64,000 nucleotides of DNA from Branchipolynoe longqiensis. Its lineage: Eukaryota; Annelida; Polychaeta; Phyllodocida; Polynoidae. The stretch is taken from assembly GCA_030323885.1 (NCBI GenBank), contig CM059198.1:7772086-7836085 (forward strand), in the 5' to 3' direction. The translations under genes were made by a program, and so were the position numbers. Positions 29,867 to 40,664 of this stretch are shown here, piece by piece. The notes under the pieces were generated by a model. It saw only the letters and a list, made by a program, of their open reading frames with translations. It was not told the DNA's origin and did not search any database. How positions within the stretch are numbered: the stretch's first letter is position 1; each line of letters starts with the position of its first letter.

Positions 29867-30365
29867 TGTAAAATATTCTGATACTCAGCGAGGCGCGAAT
29901 GCAAATGTTCTATTACTGATTGGTGTACGTGACCAGGTGCATATATATATGTGGGCTGGTGGTGTCTGAGTGGGATGTAAATAGACATGATAGTGCTGGC
30001 AAATCTGGGTGTGATTGCACTCAGAGGCTAGCCCTTCTGTTGGGGTAGGGGTCACCACACTCAAAAGGTCAAAGTTGGTGGTGGCCATGGGGCCGTACAG
30101 CTACTGCTGGTAGGCACACCACTGGTATCCATGGGGACCAGGAATGCTGCATCCCTATTGGTAGGGCCAAGAATGCTTGTTTCCCATTGGGGGATCGAGG
30201 TGGGATGATACTCTACAATGAACCCATGTAACTATAAAAGCAATAAACCAGAGGGCTGAACCCTCTTCTCTTCTCTTACAGTTTACTCTCTTCCTTTCTC
30301 TGTGTCTGTATTGTTTTCCTCATAGCCTACGTACAGAGCCACATATCAGAGCATTAGATTCTACA
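29867..30365 (+). repeat. LTR (Gypsy-like), best-defined copy
   Basis: It starts TGTAAAATATTCTGATA and ends GATTCTACA. Promoter-like 'aactataaaagcaataaacc' (TATA box overlapping AATAAA) lies at about 30230, followed by a CT-rich R/U5-like part. Directly after the end is 'aactggtgaccatgatgag', which resembles the ACTGGCGACGAGGATG-type primer binding site of Ty3/Gypsy elements. No gag-pol follows, so it is a 5' LTR remnant or solo LTR with short internal sequence. Confidence 0.7.
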
Positions 30366-30369
30366 AACT

Positions 30370-30995
30370 GGTGACCATGATGAGTGGGTGGATTCTAGAA
30401 GTAGACGACATAGTCCCTGCAGCCACCGTTTGGTGGTGGAGCTCATGTATGGACAATTACAATAAGAAGATCAGGGTCATGATTGAGATACATGTATATG
30501 GTACTTGTTTCTTTATATGGCTATTTATGTGATACACTGCTGATTGGACAATTCCATTTAAATACATCCATTTCTGATTTGATTAGGGATGACCCAAAAA
30601 GGTAGTGCAGTTACAAGAAAAGAGTTTTGTACAGAACGAGTGGACAGACGCTAGCAGGAGATCTGGTCACTTTGTCGGCTTGACGGGAAATGATAACAGA
30701 GAGGGGCGGACTCCATTATAACCGGGGAGAGGAGGGATGCAGGGTGTGAAAGTGCTTGTGTCATGATTGGTTTGGGTGTGGCGGCGAGCAGTCGTTCACT
30801 TCAAATCAAATGCAAGGTGAGCATTGCGAGAAATTGTATATGTCCATTTTATTATGCCATTAAGGTGTCATGGCCTGGATAGGAAACCTGGCATTGAGTC
30901 ATTTGGATACCGGTATTAATGAAGGCAGACTAGAAAAGAAAAAAAGGCCAAAATATATAAAAATAGATCATTCTGGTTCTAAAGCTCGAGAGAAA
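30370..30995. other. Mostly unassigned DNA
   Basis: Bases 30400-30460 hold the short hairpin-like repeat 'cagccaccgtttggtggtgg' shared with 7.66 and 58.3 kb. Nothing is recognised in the rest. Confidence 0.4.
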
Positions 30996-30999
30996 GTGT

Positions 31000-31440
31000 A
31001 TGAGAGATGATGGTTGATCAGGGGAAGAAAGGGAGAGTGGGGGTCGCGAGGGGTAGAGAGTGACAGTGGGGAGAAGGGGGGGAAGAAGGGGGGGGGAGGG
31101 AGAAGGGGATAGGGATATATGGGGAGAGTGGAATAGAGGGGAAGAGTGAGATAAAGGGAGAGATAGGGATAGAGGGGGAGAGTGGGAAAGATGGGGAGAG
31201 TGGCATACAGGGGGGATATGGATATAGGTGGAGAGTGGGATAGAGGGGGAGAGTGGGATAGAGGGGGAGATATGGATATAGGGGATAATGGGATAGAGGG
31301 GGAGAGTGGGATAGAGGAGGAGATATGGATATAGGGTGAGAGTGGGATAGAGGGGGAGACTCGGATAGAGGGGGAGATAGAGATATAGGAGAGAGTGGGA
31401 TAGAGGGGGAGATAGGGATAGAGGGTAGAGTGGGGAGAGG
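31000..31440 (+). repeat. Purine-rich minisatellite (GGGATAGAGGGGGAGA)
   Basis: Repeats of 'agtgggatagagggggagat' and 'atggatata' with a unit of roughly 17-40 bases. There are almost no pyrimidines other than T, so triplex or quadruplex structure is plausible. Confidence 0.85.
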
Positions 31441-31670
31441 GGATGCGGGGGCGGGGGTCGCCGGGTGGTGTGTGGCCGTGGGCTGATTGTGGTCATGGGT
31501 TGGTGGTGGGCATGGGCTGATTGTGGTCATGGGTTGGTGGTGGTCATGCGTTGGTGGTGGGCATGGGTTGGTGGTGGCCGTGGGTTGGTGGTGGTCATGC
31601 GTTGGTGGTGGTCATGGGTTGGTGGTGGCCGTGGGTTGGTGGTGGCCGTCGGTTGGTGTGGTGTGAGGGG
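31441..31670 (+). repeat. GGTTGGTGGTGGTCATG minisatellite
   Basis: About ten units of 18-21 bases ('catgggttggtggtggccgt'). It continues the purine/G+T skew of the previous array. Confidence 0.85.
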
Positions 31671-31819
31671 GGGGGGGCGTGTAACAATGGAGGGCCCAGA
31701 TGACGTGAAAGCCTTTATAATGGCTTCCCATAGTTGAGTGGCTGCCGATTGGCTTTGCGCCGAGTACTTCTGAATGCTCCGACTGCTAACTCAATCATCG
31801 AGGAACAGAGAGGTGGCTG

Positions 31820-32570
31820 GCTGAGTTAATACACCCCACCCATAACCACGCCTACTGCATCCCCCCACACACACACCGACACCCACCCACACACCCCACC
31901 CATAACCACGCCTACTGCATCCGACACACACACACCCACACACCCCACCCATAACCACGCCTACTGCATCCCACACACGCACACCGACACACACACACAT
32001 CCTCATACAGACACGGCCCCCACACTCCCACAAACGTACACCCCTTAATCTACAAAAACCTACACCCCCACACACCCACACACCCACATACACACCCACC
32101 CACACACCCACACGACCCCACACACCCTCATCCACACACGGCCCCCACACTCCCACAACCATACACACCTTAATCTACAAAAACTCACACACCCACACAT
32201 GCACACACCCACAGATGCACACGACCCCAGACCCCCCACGACCACACACACCCTCATCCACACACGGCCCCAAACCCCCACAACCACACCCACCCTCATC
32301 TATACACACCCACACACCCACACGACCCCACACACCCATAACCACCCACACCCTCATCTATACACACCCACATGACCCCACGTACCCACAATCACACGCA
32401 CCCTCCTCTATACACACCCACACAACCACACGACCCCACACTCCCACAACCACACGCACACCTTAATCTACACAAACCAACATACCCACACGCTCACACG
32501 ACCCCACATACCCACAACCACACACACCCTCATCTACACACCTACAAACACCCACACACACTCATACATC
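31820..32570 (+). repeat. CACACCC-type minisatellite with a nested 28-bp motif
   Basis: A C/A-rich array. In 31825-31970 the motif 'ccacccataaccacgcctac' plus 'tgcatcc' recurs three or four times. Further on, CCCACACGACCCCACA-like units with 'cctcatctatacacaccca' dominate. Confidence 0.85.
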
Positions 32571-32614
32571 TCTGAGGAGAAGCAGCTAGTTTCCCAGTGC
32601 CTCATGGCTCCCAC

Positions 32615-33355
32615 TGCCCCACCGACCACCACCCACCACCACCCACCACCACCCACCACCACCACCAATAATCCCAACTCGCCTCGAGCCACACACGACC
32701 TCCAGGATTAAGACATCTTTATGCATCCACTCTCACCCCACCCCCACACCCCACACTCCCACCGCGTCCCCAACCACACACTCTCTTCAAAATTCATAGA
32801 GCCTTCTGTTTACATCTTCCCACCCACCACCACCCACCACCACCCACCACCACCACCCACCACTACTCACCACCACCCACCACCACCATCCCTACCACCA
32901 CCCACCACCCCCACCACCACTCACCACCATCCACCACCCCCACCACTACTACTTATCCATCCCACCATCCCCTCCAAGACAAGGACATCTTTATGTATCC
33001 ACTCTCTTCCCCTGCCCTCACCACCCCCCACCACCCACACTCATACCTCGCCAACCCCCCAACCCCCCCCCACACACAACGAGTATCCTTGAGGCCCTCT
33101 CCCACCCTCCCTACCCACCCACTCTCCATCCTCCCACCTCCCACCCCCACCCCAACCCACTCACCATCCACCTTCCCACCCACCCCCCGCAACCTCCCAT
33201 CTCCCACCATCCCACCCACCCACCCTCCACCTCCCCACCCTCCCACCTCCTCACCCTCCCACCCTCCCACCTTCTCACCGTCTCACCCTCGCACCTTCCC
33301 ACCTTCCCACCCTCCCACCCTCCACTCACCCACCCTCTCTCCCACCCACCACCAT
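32615..33355 (+). repeat. CCACCACCCACCA and CCCACCCTCC tracts
   Basis: A C-rich low-complexity region with two similar non-repetitive inserts ('aaattcatagagccttctgt' and 'caaggacatctttatgtatc'). The second resembles 'aagacatctttatgcatcca' at 32710, hinting at a longer duplicated unit of about 280 bases. Confidence 0.8.
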
Positions 33356-33695
33356 CCGCCTTACCGCGCCAACCAAAACATAATTTATGCGCTGTTTTTG
33401 TATTTCATGTTTTAGTTGTCCGCGACACCAATAATCTCAACTCATGAGCCATGTATCAATCTTAATCTGCTCAGAAAGTATCAACCCTAAGCTGCCCGTC
33501 TGAGGAATGAGACCTGAGATTGATTATGGCGGAGAACTCATGCTAGCGATACATATTGGCGTGTAAATGTCTACGTGGCTAAGAGAAGTATATATAATGA
33601 TGGATCAACACGTCATTATCCTAGCCGAGTATAGTCCAACTTACTCGAAAAGACAAAGCTTTTATTTTATGATGCCTCCACAATGCAATGATTGT
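33356..33695. other. No feature recognised
   Basis: Unique-looking sequence between the C-rich array and a SINE-B. Confidence 0.4.
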
Positions 33696-33699
33696 TCAT

Positions 33700-33965
33700 A
33701 CCCTCGGCTATTGGACGTCAAACATATGGTCATTCTGACATATCTCTTTGGAGCAAACCCGCTGGTACCACATAAGCTACTCTTTCCGATAAGCAGCAAG
33801 GGGTCTTTTATATGCACTTTGCAACAAACAGGACAGCACATACCACATCCTTTGATGAACCAGTTGTGGACCACTCGTTGGAACGGAAAATAGGCCAAAC
33901 TGCAAATGGATCCACTGAGCAGGATCGAGAGGGTGACCGACACCTTCACAGAGCTACATCCTGCT
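33700..33965 (-). mobile_element. SINE-B copy
   Basis: The minus-strand blocks 'ctactctttccgataagcag' and 'ggtcttttatatgcactttg' are present, with the head eroded near 'agagctacatcctgctccc'. The tail stops at 'gctattggacgtc'. Confidence 0.8.
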
Positions 33966-34099
33966 CCCTGCAACTTACTCCACATTAAGTAATATTTATA
34001 TACTGCGTCATACAGGGGATAATTAATCATCTGCACATAGTTGATGAACTGTGATCTCCCTTTGTATTAGTTCTAATGCTTATACTGACGTTCTGCACC

Positions 34100-34732
34100 T
34101 AAAGCCCCAGTCAGACCTTACCGGATTGAGAAACGGACAGAAACCGGGCACTGTCCGGTGAAATACGGCAACGTACGGTTTATATATGGTTGGCATCTGG
34201 CCTGTTATCTCTCCGGTGGTTTTCGGCGGTGTCCGGTACAAGTTTTGAACATGCACAAAACTTGTACCGGACACTGCCGGACTGATGTCTATGGTTGGTG
34301 TCCGGTTTAAGTCTGTTTAGTCCGTTTTGTCCGGTTCATGTCGGTTACCCATCCGTTTCCGGTTTGTATCCTGAAGAGTCCATTGACGTTGCTGCGGGAA
34401 TTTGGTCCGTCGGGTTTTATCTGTTTTTGGTGCGTCCGTGATCAGTCCGGTAGGTGTCCTGTTGGTGTCCGGTTGGTGTCCGGTTGGTGTATGGTTGGTG
34501 TCCGGTTTTTGTCCGGTTGTTGTCCGGTTGTTGTCCGGTTGGTGTCCGGTTGGTGTCCGGTCCGTCCGTTTGACATTCGGTTTTCGCCCGCCGATTGACC
34601 GTTCCGTGTCCGTTGAAAGCACAATACTTCGACACATTTCGGTCCATTTTGATACCGGACACCAACGGAATAGAACATTCTGTGTCCGGTGGTGTCCGGT
34701 ACTGAGTCCGTTAAGGTCTGACTGGGCCTTTA
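34100..34732. mobile_element. MITE with internal TCCGGTTGGTG array
   Basis: Inverted ends AAGCCCCAGTCAGACCTTA and TAAGGTCTGACTGGGCCTT are flanked by TA. Inside, 'gtccggtt' motifs occur in many copies, with an 11-bp tandem array (TGTCCGGTTGG) at about 34440-34560. The inner sequence near the left end ('cttgtaccggacac'/'gtgtccggtacaag') is also palindromic. No transposase frame is seen. Confidence 0.8.
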
Positions 34733-34814
34733 AAGTTGCATAGTCCGATAGGCATACACACCTAAATATAGCTATTTCCAGCGCTGCCTACACATATGCT
34801 ACACATTCAGTTTA

Positions 34815-35130
34815 AGTTTGTTTGTTGGGGTTTTGCATCCTAGGAACGACTGAGATCCCCACTTGTGACCATGCACACTCATGGTTTACATGTTAGTGCT
34901 GTTCCACTGGGAGATCAAGCCGATGGCACCATGACCCATTTCCCCACTAGGTCACATTATCCTGATCCTGAGCTAACCAGTCCTCACGATATGCTAGTAA
35001 TGCCGAGCGCCAGGCTAGGTAACCACAATTTTGTAAGTCATTGCTTTGACTCGGCCGGGATTGGAACTCGCGACTTTCCGCAAGGGAAGCGTGCGCTCTT
35101 AGCGATTAGCTACCGCGTCCAGTTTTAGTT
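34815..35130 (-). mobile_element. SINE-A copy
   Basis: It has the tail 'tttgttggggttttgcatcc', the centre 'cacattatcctgatcctgag' and the head 'gactttccgcaagggaagcg', 'gattagctaccgcgtcc'. The head is well preserved. Confidence 0.8.
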
Positions 35131-35216
35131 TAAGTTATTAAGCTCCCTGAGGTGATGGAGATTAGTGAGGGATAACGCCACTAGGGGAGGCCGAGTAGTT
35201 TTAATTTCCCGATATT

Positions 35217-36204
35217 AAAGCTGCACAGTCCGATGATAACATGTCATTTTTAAAACCGAATAAATTATCAAGATTTGAATGTACATATCTGCCTTAGATA
35301 CTGCACATATTAAACATTTGTTGCCACATTGAAGGGAATAAACACTGAAGCAATTTCATAGAACTTATTACTGCAGAAGCCTGTTTTTTATTTTTTATTG
35401 GTAAACATAGTTTATTCATCAGAATATAGATTTCTTTCAACGCCGAGGCACTGGTCTTCTGGCCGTTTACATTACATAAGTGGGTACTTATTAGTAGATT
35501 TTGAAGGGGATTAGTGGGTTAGTTGGTTAGCCATAATAAGTTCAGTGTCATGGGCTAAGATGGTGGGTCGCTGCAAAAATTGTGCTGATATTACAGTATA
35601 ACTGAGGTACGTAACTCAGTGAGGGGAGGGGAAGGAGGAGAAGGAGGGAAGGGGGGGGGGGGAGACAGGCAAGAGAGTTTTGGCAAGCATGCCACCATCA
35701 ATGTTGCATGCTTACACTTCAAGCATCTGCAAAGTTAGCCTTTAAAAACAAAAGTTACTTTGAACTAAAGTAAGGTTTGTTTGTTTGTTGTTGTTTTACG
35801 TCCTAGCAACATCTAAGGTCATATCAGGATGGGTACCGACTTGTGACAGTGCGCACTCATGGCGACTTTATAGTGCTGTCCCACTGGGAAACCAGGCCGC
35901 CGGCACCATGACCTGGTATCCCACTCAGTCACATTATCCTGACACTGAGCACACCAGTCCTTGCCCTATCCTAATAATGCCGAGCGCCTGGCTAGGAAGC
36001 AACAAGTATCAATTTTAAAGTCATTGGTTTGACTCGACCGGGACTCGAACCCACGACCCCACGATCTACCAGCACGGGAGACGGACGCTCTAACTCATTC
36101 GGCCATCCCGTCTGGTAAGTAAGGTAGGTAATAAGGATCAACCTGATATATTTATCCCAGAAAATGACGGAAACTTAAAATCATCGGACTATGCAGCATT
36201 AAGG
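35217..36204 (-). mobile_element. TTAA-family MITE with two nested insertions
   Basis: It is bounded by 'ttaaagctgcacagtccgat' on the left and 'catcggactatgcagcatta' on the right. MITE pieces are 35217-35385, 35690-35776 and 36117-36204. The second gap is a SINE-A with a 9-bp target duplication. The first gap (35386-35689) is an unassigned insert ending in a G-rich run. Confidence 0.8.
35777..36116 (-). mobile_element. SINE-A, intact copy with target duplication
   Basis: It is flanked by AAGTAAGGT at 35768-35776 and 36117-36125. It has the full tail, centre and tRNA-like head, including 'gggactcgaacccacgaccc' and 'aactcattcggccatcccgt'. It is the best reference copy in the window, with length 340 bp. 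Confidence 0.9.
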
Positions 36205-36692
36205 TACACTATCGCAGGTATGCAGGTATTGCAGGTATTGTAATACCTCAGGGAGTTTGACGCCCCTGCCCTGGAGAGTTGTAACCCACTGCCTTGTGGT
36301 ACAGGTACTTGACAGAACCGAAGGCTAAGGGAGTAAACCCTAAGCAGAAAACCATGTCACTGTGGCAGCATTAAGGGCGGTTGATGTATGGAACTCCCAA
36401 CATCTCCCGACCAGCCACTGCAGGGACAAATAGTTTTGCGCCTGTCTGGACATGTTTTTGCCAGTGAGTGACCCTGGTAACTTGGAAAAGCCAGCAGCAC
36501 TTCAACACATTTGCAGGCAGCTTTCATGAAATGTAAACCTGAAGCTGAGTGACATTAAGACCGACTCATCAACGCAACTCTCACAGCAGAGAGCTAAATG
36601 GAGAGCAGCAGTCAAGTAATGAAAGCAGTCTTTGTCGCATCGCGACCGACAGCATGAAGATGATGATGATCTCAGTATAGTCAAAAGAAATA
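36205..36692 (+). mobile_element. Element B, complete-looking copy
   Basis: It starts near a palindromic 'aggtattgtaatacct' and runs through 'gacagaaccgaaggctaagg' and 'cagctttcatgaaatgtaaa'. It then continues into 'ctgaagctgagtgacattaa', which is the 3' end of the LINE at 25180/41134, and ends in (GAT)n. It has no open frame in its own orientation that looks like RT. It is interpreted as a non-autonomous element using the LINE tail. Confidence 0.75.
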
Positions 36693-37257
36693 CTACAAAA
36701 GGCTTGATCATAGTTCATCATTGATATGTAGATGATTAATTATGCCCTGTATGATGGAGTATATTAATATTACTTAGTATGGAGTAGATGGGCAGTAGTT
36801 GGCCTGTGGTGTTGCAGTGTTGATCCATCATTATAAACTTCCCTTAGCCACATATAATTGGGCAGGCATTTCATCGGGGCAGGTTGAGCAATTGAGCAAT
36901 AGCTGCCAAAGAAGCTATCATGGCCACAAACCCATAATCCATGTTCCAGTTTTCCAGAACAGTTCGGTTAAAGTTGCAGAGTCTAATGCTTTTGAGTTTC
37001 TGTTATTTTTTTAGATAAATATTATTAGGTTGGTTATGATAATCTACCTTACTTTGGTTTGAAGTAACTTGTGTTTTAAATGGCTGACTTTTGAGAAATT
37101 CGAAGTGCAAAGATGCAACATTAATTTTGGCAGGCATGGCAAAACTCTGACACCATAGAGTTTGGCAGTGATATATTATGTAAGTGTGATTCAGTGTATC
37201 CTTCTATGTGGCAACAAGTGGTTAATAACTGCACCAATATCTAAGTTGAACATTTAA

Positions 37258-37385
37258 ACAAATATGTTTTGTATATACCTTGTTTATACCTCGGATATGC
37301 CTTGTATATAAACATTGTATACATACCTTCTATATAAACATTGTATACATACCTTGTATATAAACATTGTACACATACCTTGTGT
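37258..37385. repeat. TATACCTTGTATA minisatellite
   Basis: The units are 'cataccttgtatataaacat' and 'tgta'. The same motif borders element B further on and forms the array at 40.2 kb. Confidence 0.8.
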
Positions 37386-37866
37386 ATATCATCATCATCA
37401 TCATCATGCTGTTGGTAGCGATGCAACAAAGACTGGTTTCATTACTTGACTGCCACTCTCCATTTAGCTCTCTGCTGTGAGAGTGATGTCCATGAGTCAG
37501 TCTTAATGTCTCTCAGCTTCAGGTTTCTCTTGATTACATTTCATGAAAGCTGCCTGCAAAAGTGCTGAAGTGCTGATGGCTTTTGCAAGTTACCAGCTGT
37601 ACTCTCTCGGGGAGCAAATAGAGGTTTCACACCTGCAAGAATATGTCCAGACAGGTGCAAAACTAGTTGTCCATGCAGTGGCTGGTTGGGAGATGTTGGG
37701 AGTTCCATACATCAACCGCCCTTGATGCTGCCACAGTGACATGGTTTTCTGTTCAGGGTTTGCTTCCTTAGCCATTGGTTTTGTCAAGAACCTGTACCAC
37801 AAGGCAGTGGTTTACAACTTTGCAGGGCAGGGGTGTCAAACTCCGTGAGGTATTGCAATACCTGCA
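37386..37866 (-). mobile_element. Element B, minus-strand copy
   Basis: It has the (ATC)n tail at 37386-37406, then the LINE-derived 3' part ('gtctcagcttcaggtttctc', mirrored as 'ctctcagcttcaggtttctc'). The junction at 'gattacatttcatgaaagct' leads into the element-specific part up to 'ggtattgcaatacctgcata'. The plus-strand frame 37543-37725 is antisense and is not called. Confidence 0.8.
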
Positions 37867-37867
37867 T

Positions 37868-38230
37868 ACCTTGTATATATACCTTGTGTATATTATACCT
37901 TGCATATATAGAGTGTATACTTTGGACCTTGCACGTGTCCAGACAAGTGCACAACTATTTGTCCCTGCAGTGGCTGGTCGGGAGATGTTGGGAGTTCCAT
38001 ACATCAACCGCCCTTGATGCTGCCACAGTGACATGGTTTTCTGTTCAGGGTTTGCTCCCTTAGCCATTGGTTTTGTCAAGAACCTGTACCACAAGGCAGT
38101 GGTTTACAACTTTGCAGGGCAGGGGCGTCAAACTCCGTGAGGTATTGCAATACATGCATACCTTGTATATATATATACCTTGTGTATATTATACCTTGCA
38201 TATATAGAGTGTATACTTTGGACCTTGCAC
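37868..38230. repeat. 292-bp tandem duplication of element B plus minisatellite
   Basis: The order 'gtccagacaagtgcacaact', 'ggtcgggagatgttgggagt', 'ggtattgcaatacatgcata', 'ccttgtatatatatatacct' repeats 37.65-37.93 kb at a constant offset of 292 bases (37681 to 37973, 37864 to 38156). It is a recent local duplication because the two copies are nearly identical. Confidence 0.85.
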
Positions 38231-38237
38231 ATACCAT

Positions 38238-38460
38238 ATATTCTGTGTGATGAATTTATTTACCCTGCTCATAACGGATAAGTGTGTTAATACTTGTTTT
38301 CACCACTGAGCAGTACTAGTCAAATTTGATATAAATCTTTTGAGTTTTGTTTTAGTAATAATGTTCCTTTTGTGCTTATTTACAGCTTGTAACTGTTTGT
38401 AGATTGCAAACATTCCAAAATCCAGCTTTGACTGTACGTTGTGTTAATCCATTTAACCAT
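38238..38460 (+). repeat. Repeat E (dispersed, unclassified)
   Basis: It has 'tgtgtgatgaatttatttac', 'cataacggataagtgtgtta' and 'agattgcaaac', and recurs inverted at 44165-44385. The part 'ttgttttcaccact' also resembles the tail of SINE-D. It may be a 3' end of a LINE. Confidence 0.6.
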
Positions 38461-38664
38461 CATCTGTTTTTCTAGGTTACATTATTGCTCAGTAGTTTCT
38501 TAAACACTGCTATTTTTTCTGCATTTTGTGTTGCAGCTGGCAGTTTGTTCCAGATATCGGCAGTCATGTTAGCTACACTGCAATCATATGCACTGCATTT
38601 TGATTTTACCATCGCTAGTGACATGCAAATTCAAATCTGTTTTCATCAGACTATGCAACTTTAA

Positions 38665-39555
38665 GTGAAATGAAAGATTGCCAGCGATTAAAAACCCAGC
38701 GAGAAAGTGCCATCTCAATAGACATCTGTGGATCTATTCTTTTCACCTTCCTTTCATTGAATAATACAAACAATTCTATCCGACAAAGTCACCCAATTAG
38801 TGTTATGGATGTAAAAATGGTCTATCTAGGAAAGGGTATCATGCAGTTACACAACTGTTTCTCAACGGGTAGTTTTCGCTGTGATATATTAAAAATAATA
38901 TTGTTCGATCTGCTTTGCTATCATGCAGTTACACAGCTTTAGTCTTCATTATCTCGAAAGCACCATTTTGTCAGATAGAACCTTTTTATAGTAAGGTTGC
39001 GATATATATATGTATTATTTGCATCATATATATATATAGGGCATCTTTTCTTTTCTGGGGTTCACATCACATTTCTGAACATTGCCTACATTTCCAGGGG
39101 AGAGAGAGAGCCTCTGCCGGGACAATGGGCATTTCCCTGAATGGGGGATAGGATTGGGATCAGGGTGAATGATGGGGAGAGCCAATGAATTGCTGGAGCC
39201 ATTTTGACGAATGCTGAAGAGCACTATGGGATGCGCGCCCTGGCACTGAGTGTGTAGAAAGCCCGGCAGGGGTCACCAGATGCTTTCAGATTGGAGGTTG
39301 GAGAGGAACAGACCTGCCAACTTCACAACATCAATGCAGCAGCTTTTTGCTTTGTGGTGAAAATCCATCTGGCCAGCCCATCCTGGTCATGGGACCGATG
39401 AGTGAACTTGAGATTACTTTGAGGAGATCTCATTGGGATCAGGGGGCCATACTTGGATTAATAGTACTATTGCATTAAGACATCAGTATCAATATTATGA
39501 TGCACTATGCAAGTCACTCACATTATCCTAGCAAGCACTGAGGGAACTGAGAACT
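38665..39555. other. Unassigned DNA
   Basis: About 0.9 kb. The frame 38670-38942 has no recognised domain. No repeat copy was noticed. Confidence 0.4.
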
Positions 39556-39559
39556 TGGG

Positions 39560-39885
39560 ACCGGACGCAGTAGCCGAATTGATAGAGCGCAGGCTTCCCA
39601 TGCAGAATGCCAGGAGTTTGAATCCGAACCGCATCAAACCAATGACTTATCAAATTGGTAGTTATCGCTACCTAGCCTAGCGCTTGGCATTACTAGGATA
39701 CAACAAGGACTGGTTAGCACAGTATCAGGATAAGGTGATTGTGAGTGAGATTGGATCATGGTGCTGGTGGCCTGGTTTCCCAGTTGTGCAAGACTATAAG
39801 GTCGCCACAAGAGCACACTGTCAAAAGTCAGTACTCATCCTGATATGATCTGACTTGTTGGTAGGATGAAAAACAACAGCAAACA
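39560..39885 (+). mobile_element. SINE-A, complete copy
   Basis: It has the head 'gcagtagccgaattgataga' and 'gcgcaggcttcccatgcaga' (A box and anticodon side), 'gagtttgaatccgaacc' (B box), and the body and tail to 'ggtaggatgaaaaacaacag'. The tRNA-like part is among the clearest in the window. Confidence 0.85.
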
Positions 39886-39889
39886 AAGA

Positions 39890-40215
39890 CACGACAACTG
39901 TGGTGATCCCAACAATTAGAATGAGTAGGGAATCTGCAAATTGTTTATTCCATCAGATTGACACTGTCTGGGATTGAACATAAAAACTTCCACATCTGAA
40001 CCATAGACATGTCCCCTTAGTTCATATACCATCCAGCTCTACGTAGTGAGAACTTTGAAAAAACATGATCGCTAAGAACAGTGGGACAATTGAAAACAGG
40101 TCCTGCCTAATAACTGACAAGATGACCAACTAGGTAGAAGACTTGCCTCCCATGGGAAACATGGTGTTCAGTTCTCAACTGAATCAAGACCAAAGACTTG
40201 CAAATTGTCTACTTT
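39890..40215. other. No feature recognised
   Basis: Unique-looking sequence with no coding signature. Confidence 0.4.
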
Positions 40216-40219
40216 TTAA

Positions 40220-40660
40220 ACAATGGCTGTATATTATATATATATACATTGCATACATACATTGGATATATCTTGCATATACCTTTATATACGTTGCATA
40301 TACCTTTGCATATACATTGTATATACCATGCATATATCTTGCCTAAACCTTGGATATAACTTATATGTAAATTGGATGTACCTAGTATATACCTGTATAT
40401 GCCTTGTATACCTTGTATATACCCTGTATATACCCTGTATTTACCTTTATATAACTGTATGTACCTGTATATACCTCTATATACCTCTATATACCTATAT
40501 ATATATTGTATATACCTTGTATATACCCTGTATATACCCTGTATATACCTTTATATACCTTGTGTATACCCTGTATATCCCCTTTATATACCGTTATATA
40601 CCGTATATATGCCTTGTATATATCCGTATGTACCTTTACATACCTTATATAACTCGTATA
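40220..40660. repeat. TATACCTTGTATATACC minisatellite
   Basis: About 0.45 kb of 14-15 bp units ('tataccctgtatataccttg' and variants). The Tyr/Ile/Pro/Cys-rich frames on the plus strand follow from the repeat. The array continues at 41095-41130 and 41670-41695, interrupted there by a LINE. Confidence 0.9.
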
Positions 40661-40664
40661 CACG

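Larger units (their letters stand above)
36967..38664 (+). mobile_element. TTAA-family MITE with about 1.4 kb of nested sequence
   Basis: The left part is 36967-37255 ('gttgcagagtctaatgcttt' onward, preceded by TTAA) and the right part about 38625-38660 ('catcagactatgcaacttta', followed by TTAA-like TTTAAG). Between them lie a TATACCTTG minisatellite, element B, its duplication and repeat E. That the two parts belong to one copy is inferred from matching order and ends. Confidence 0.6.

Noticed and set aside
37543..37725. A short plus-strand frame conserved between copies (also 823-1038 and, inverted, 52444-52815)
   Set aside because: It is antisense to element B as judged by the (GAT)n tail, and is conserved only because the DNA repeat is conserved.
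39560..39650. A possible tRNA gene
   Set aside because: The A- and B-box-like sequences are the head of a dispersed SINE-A, and the acceptor stem and cloverleaf do not pair fully.
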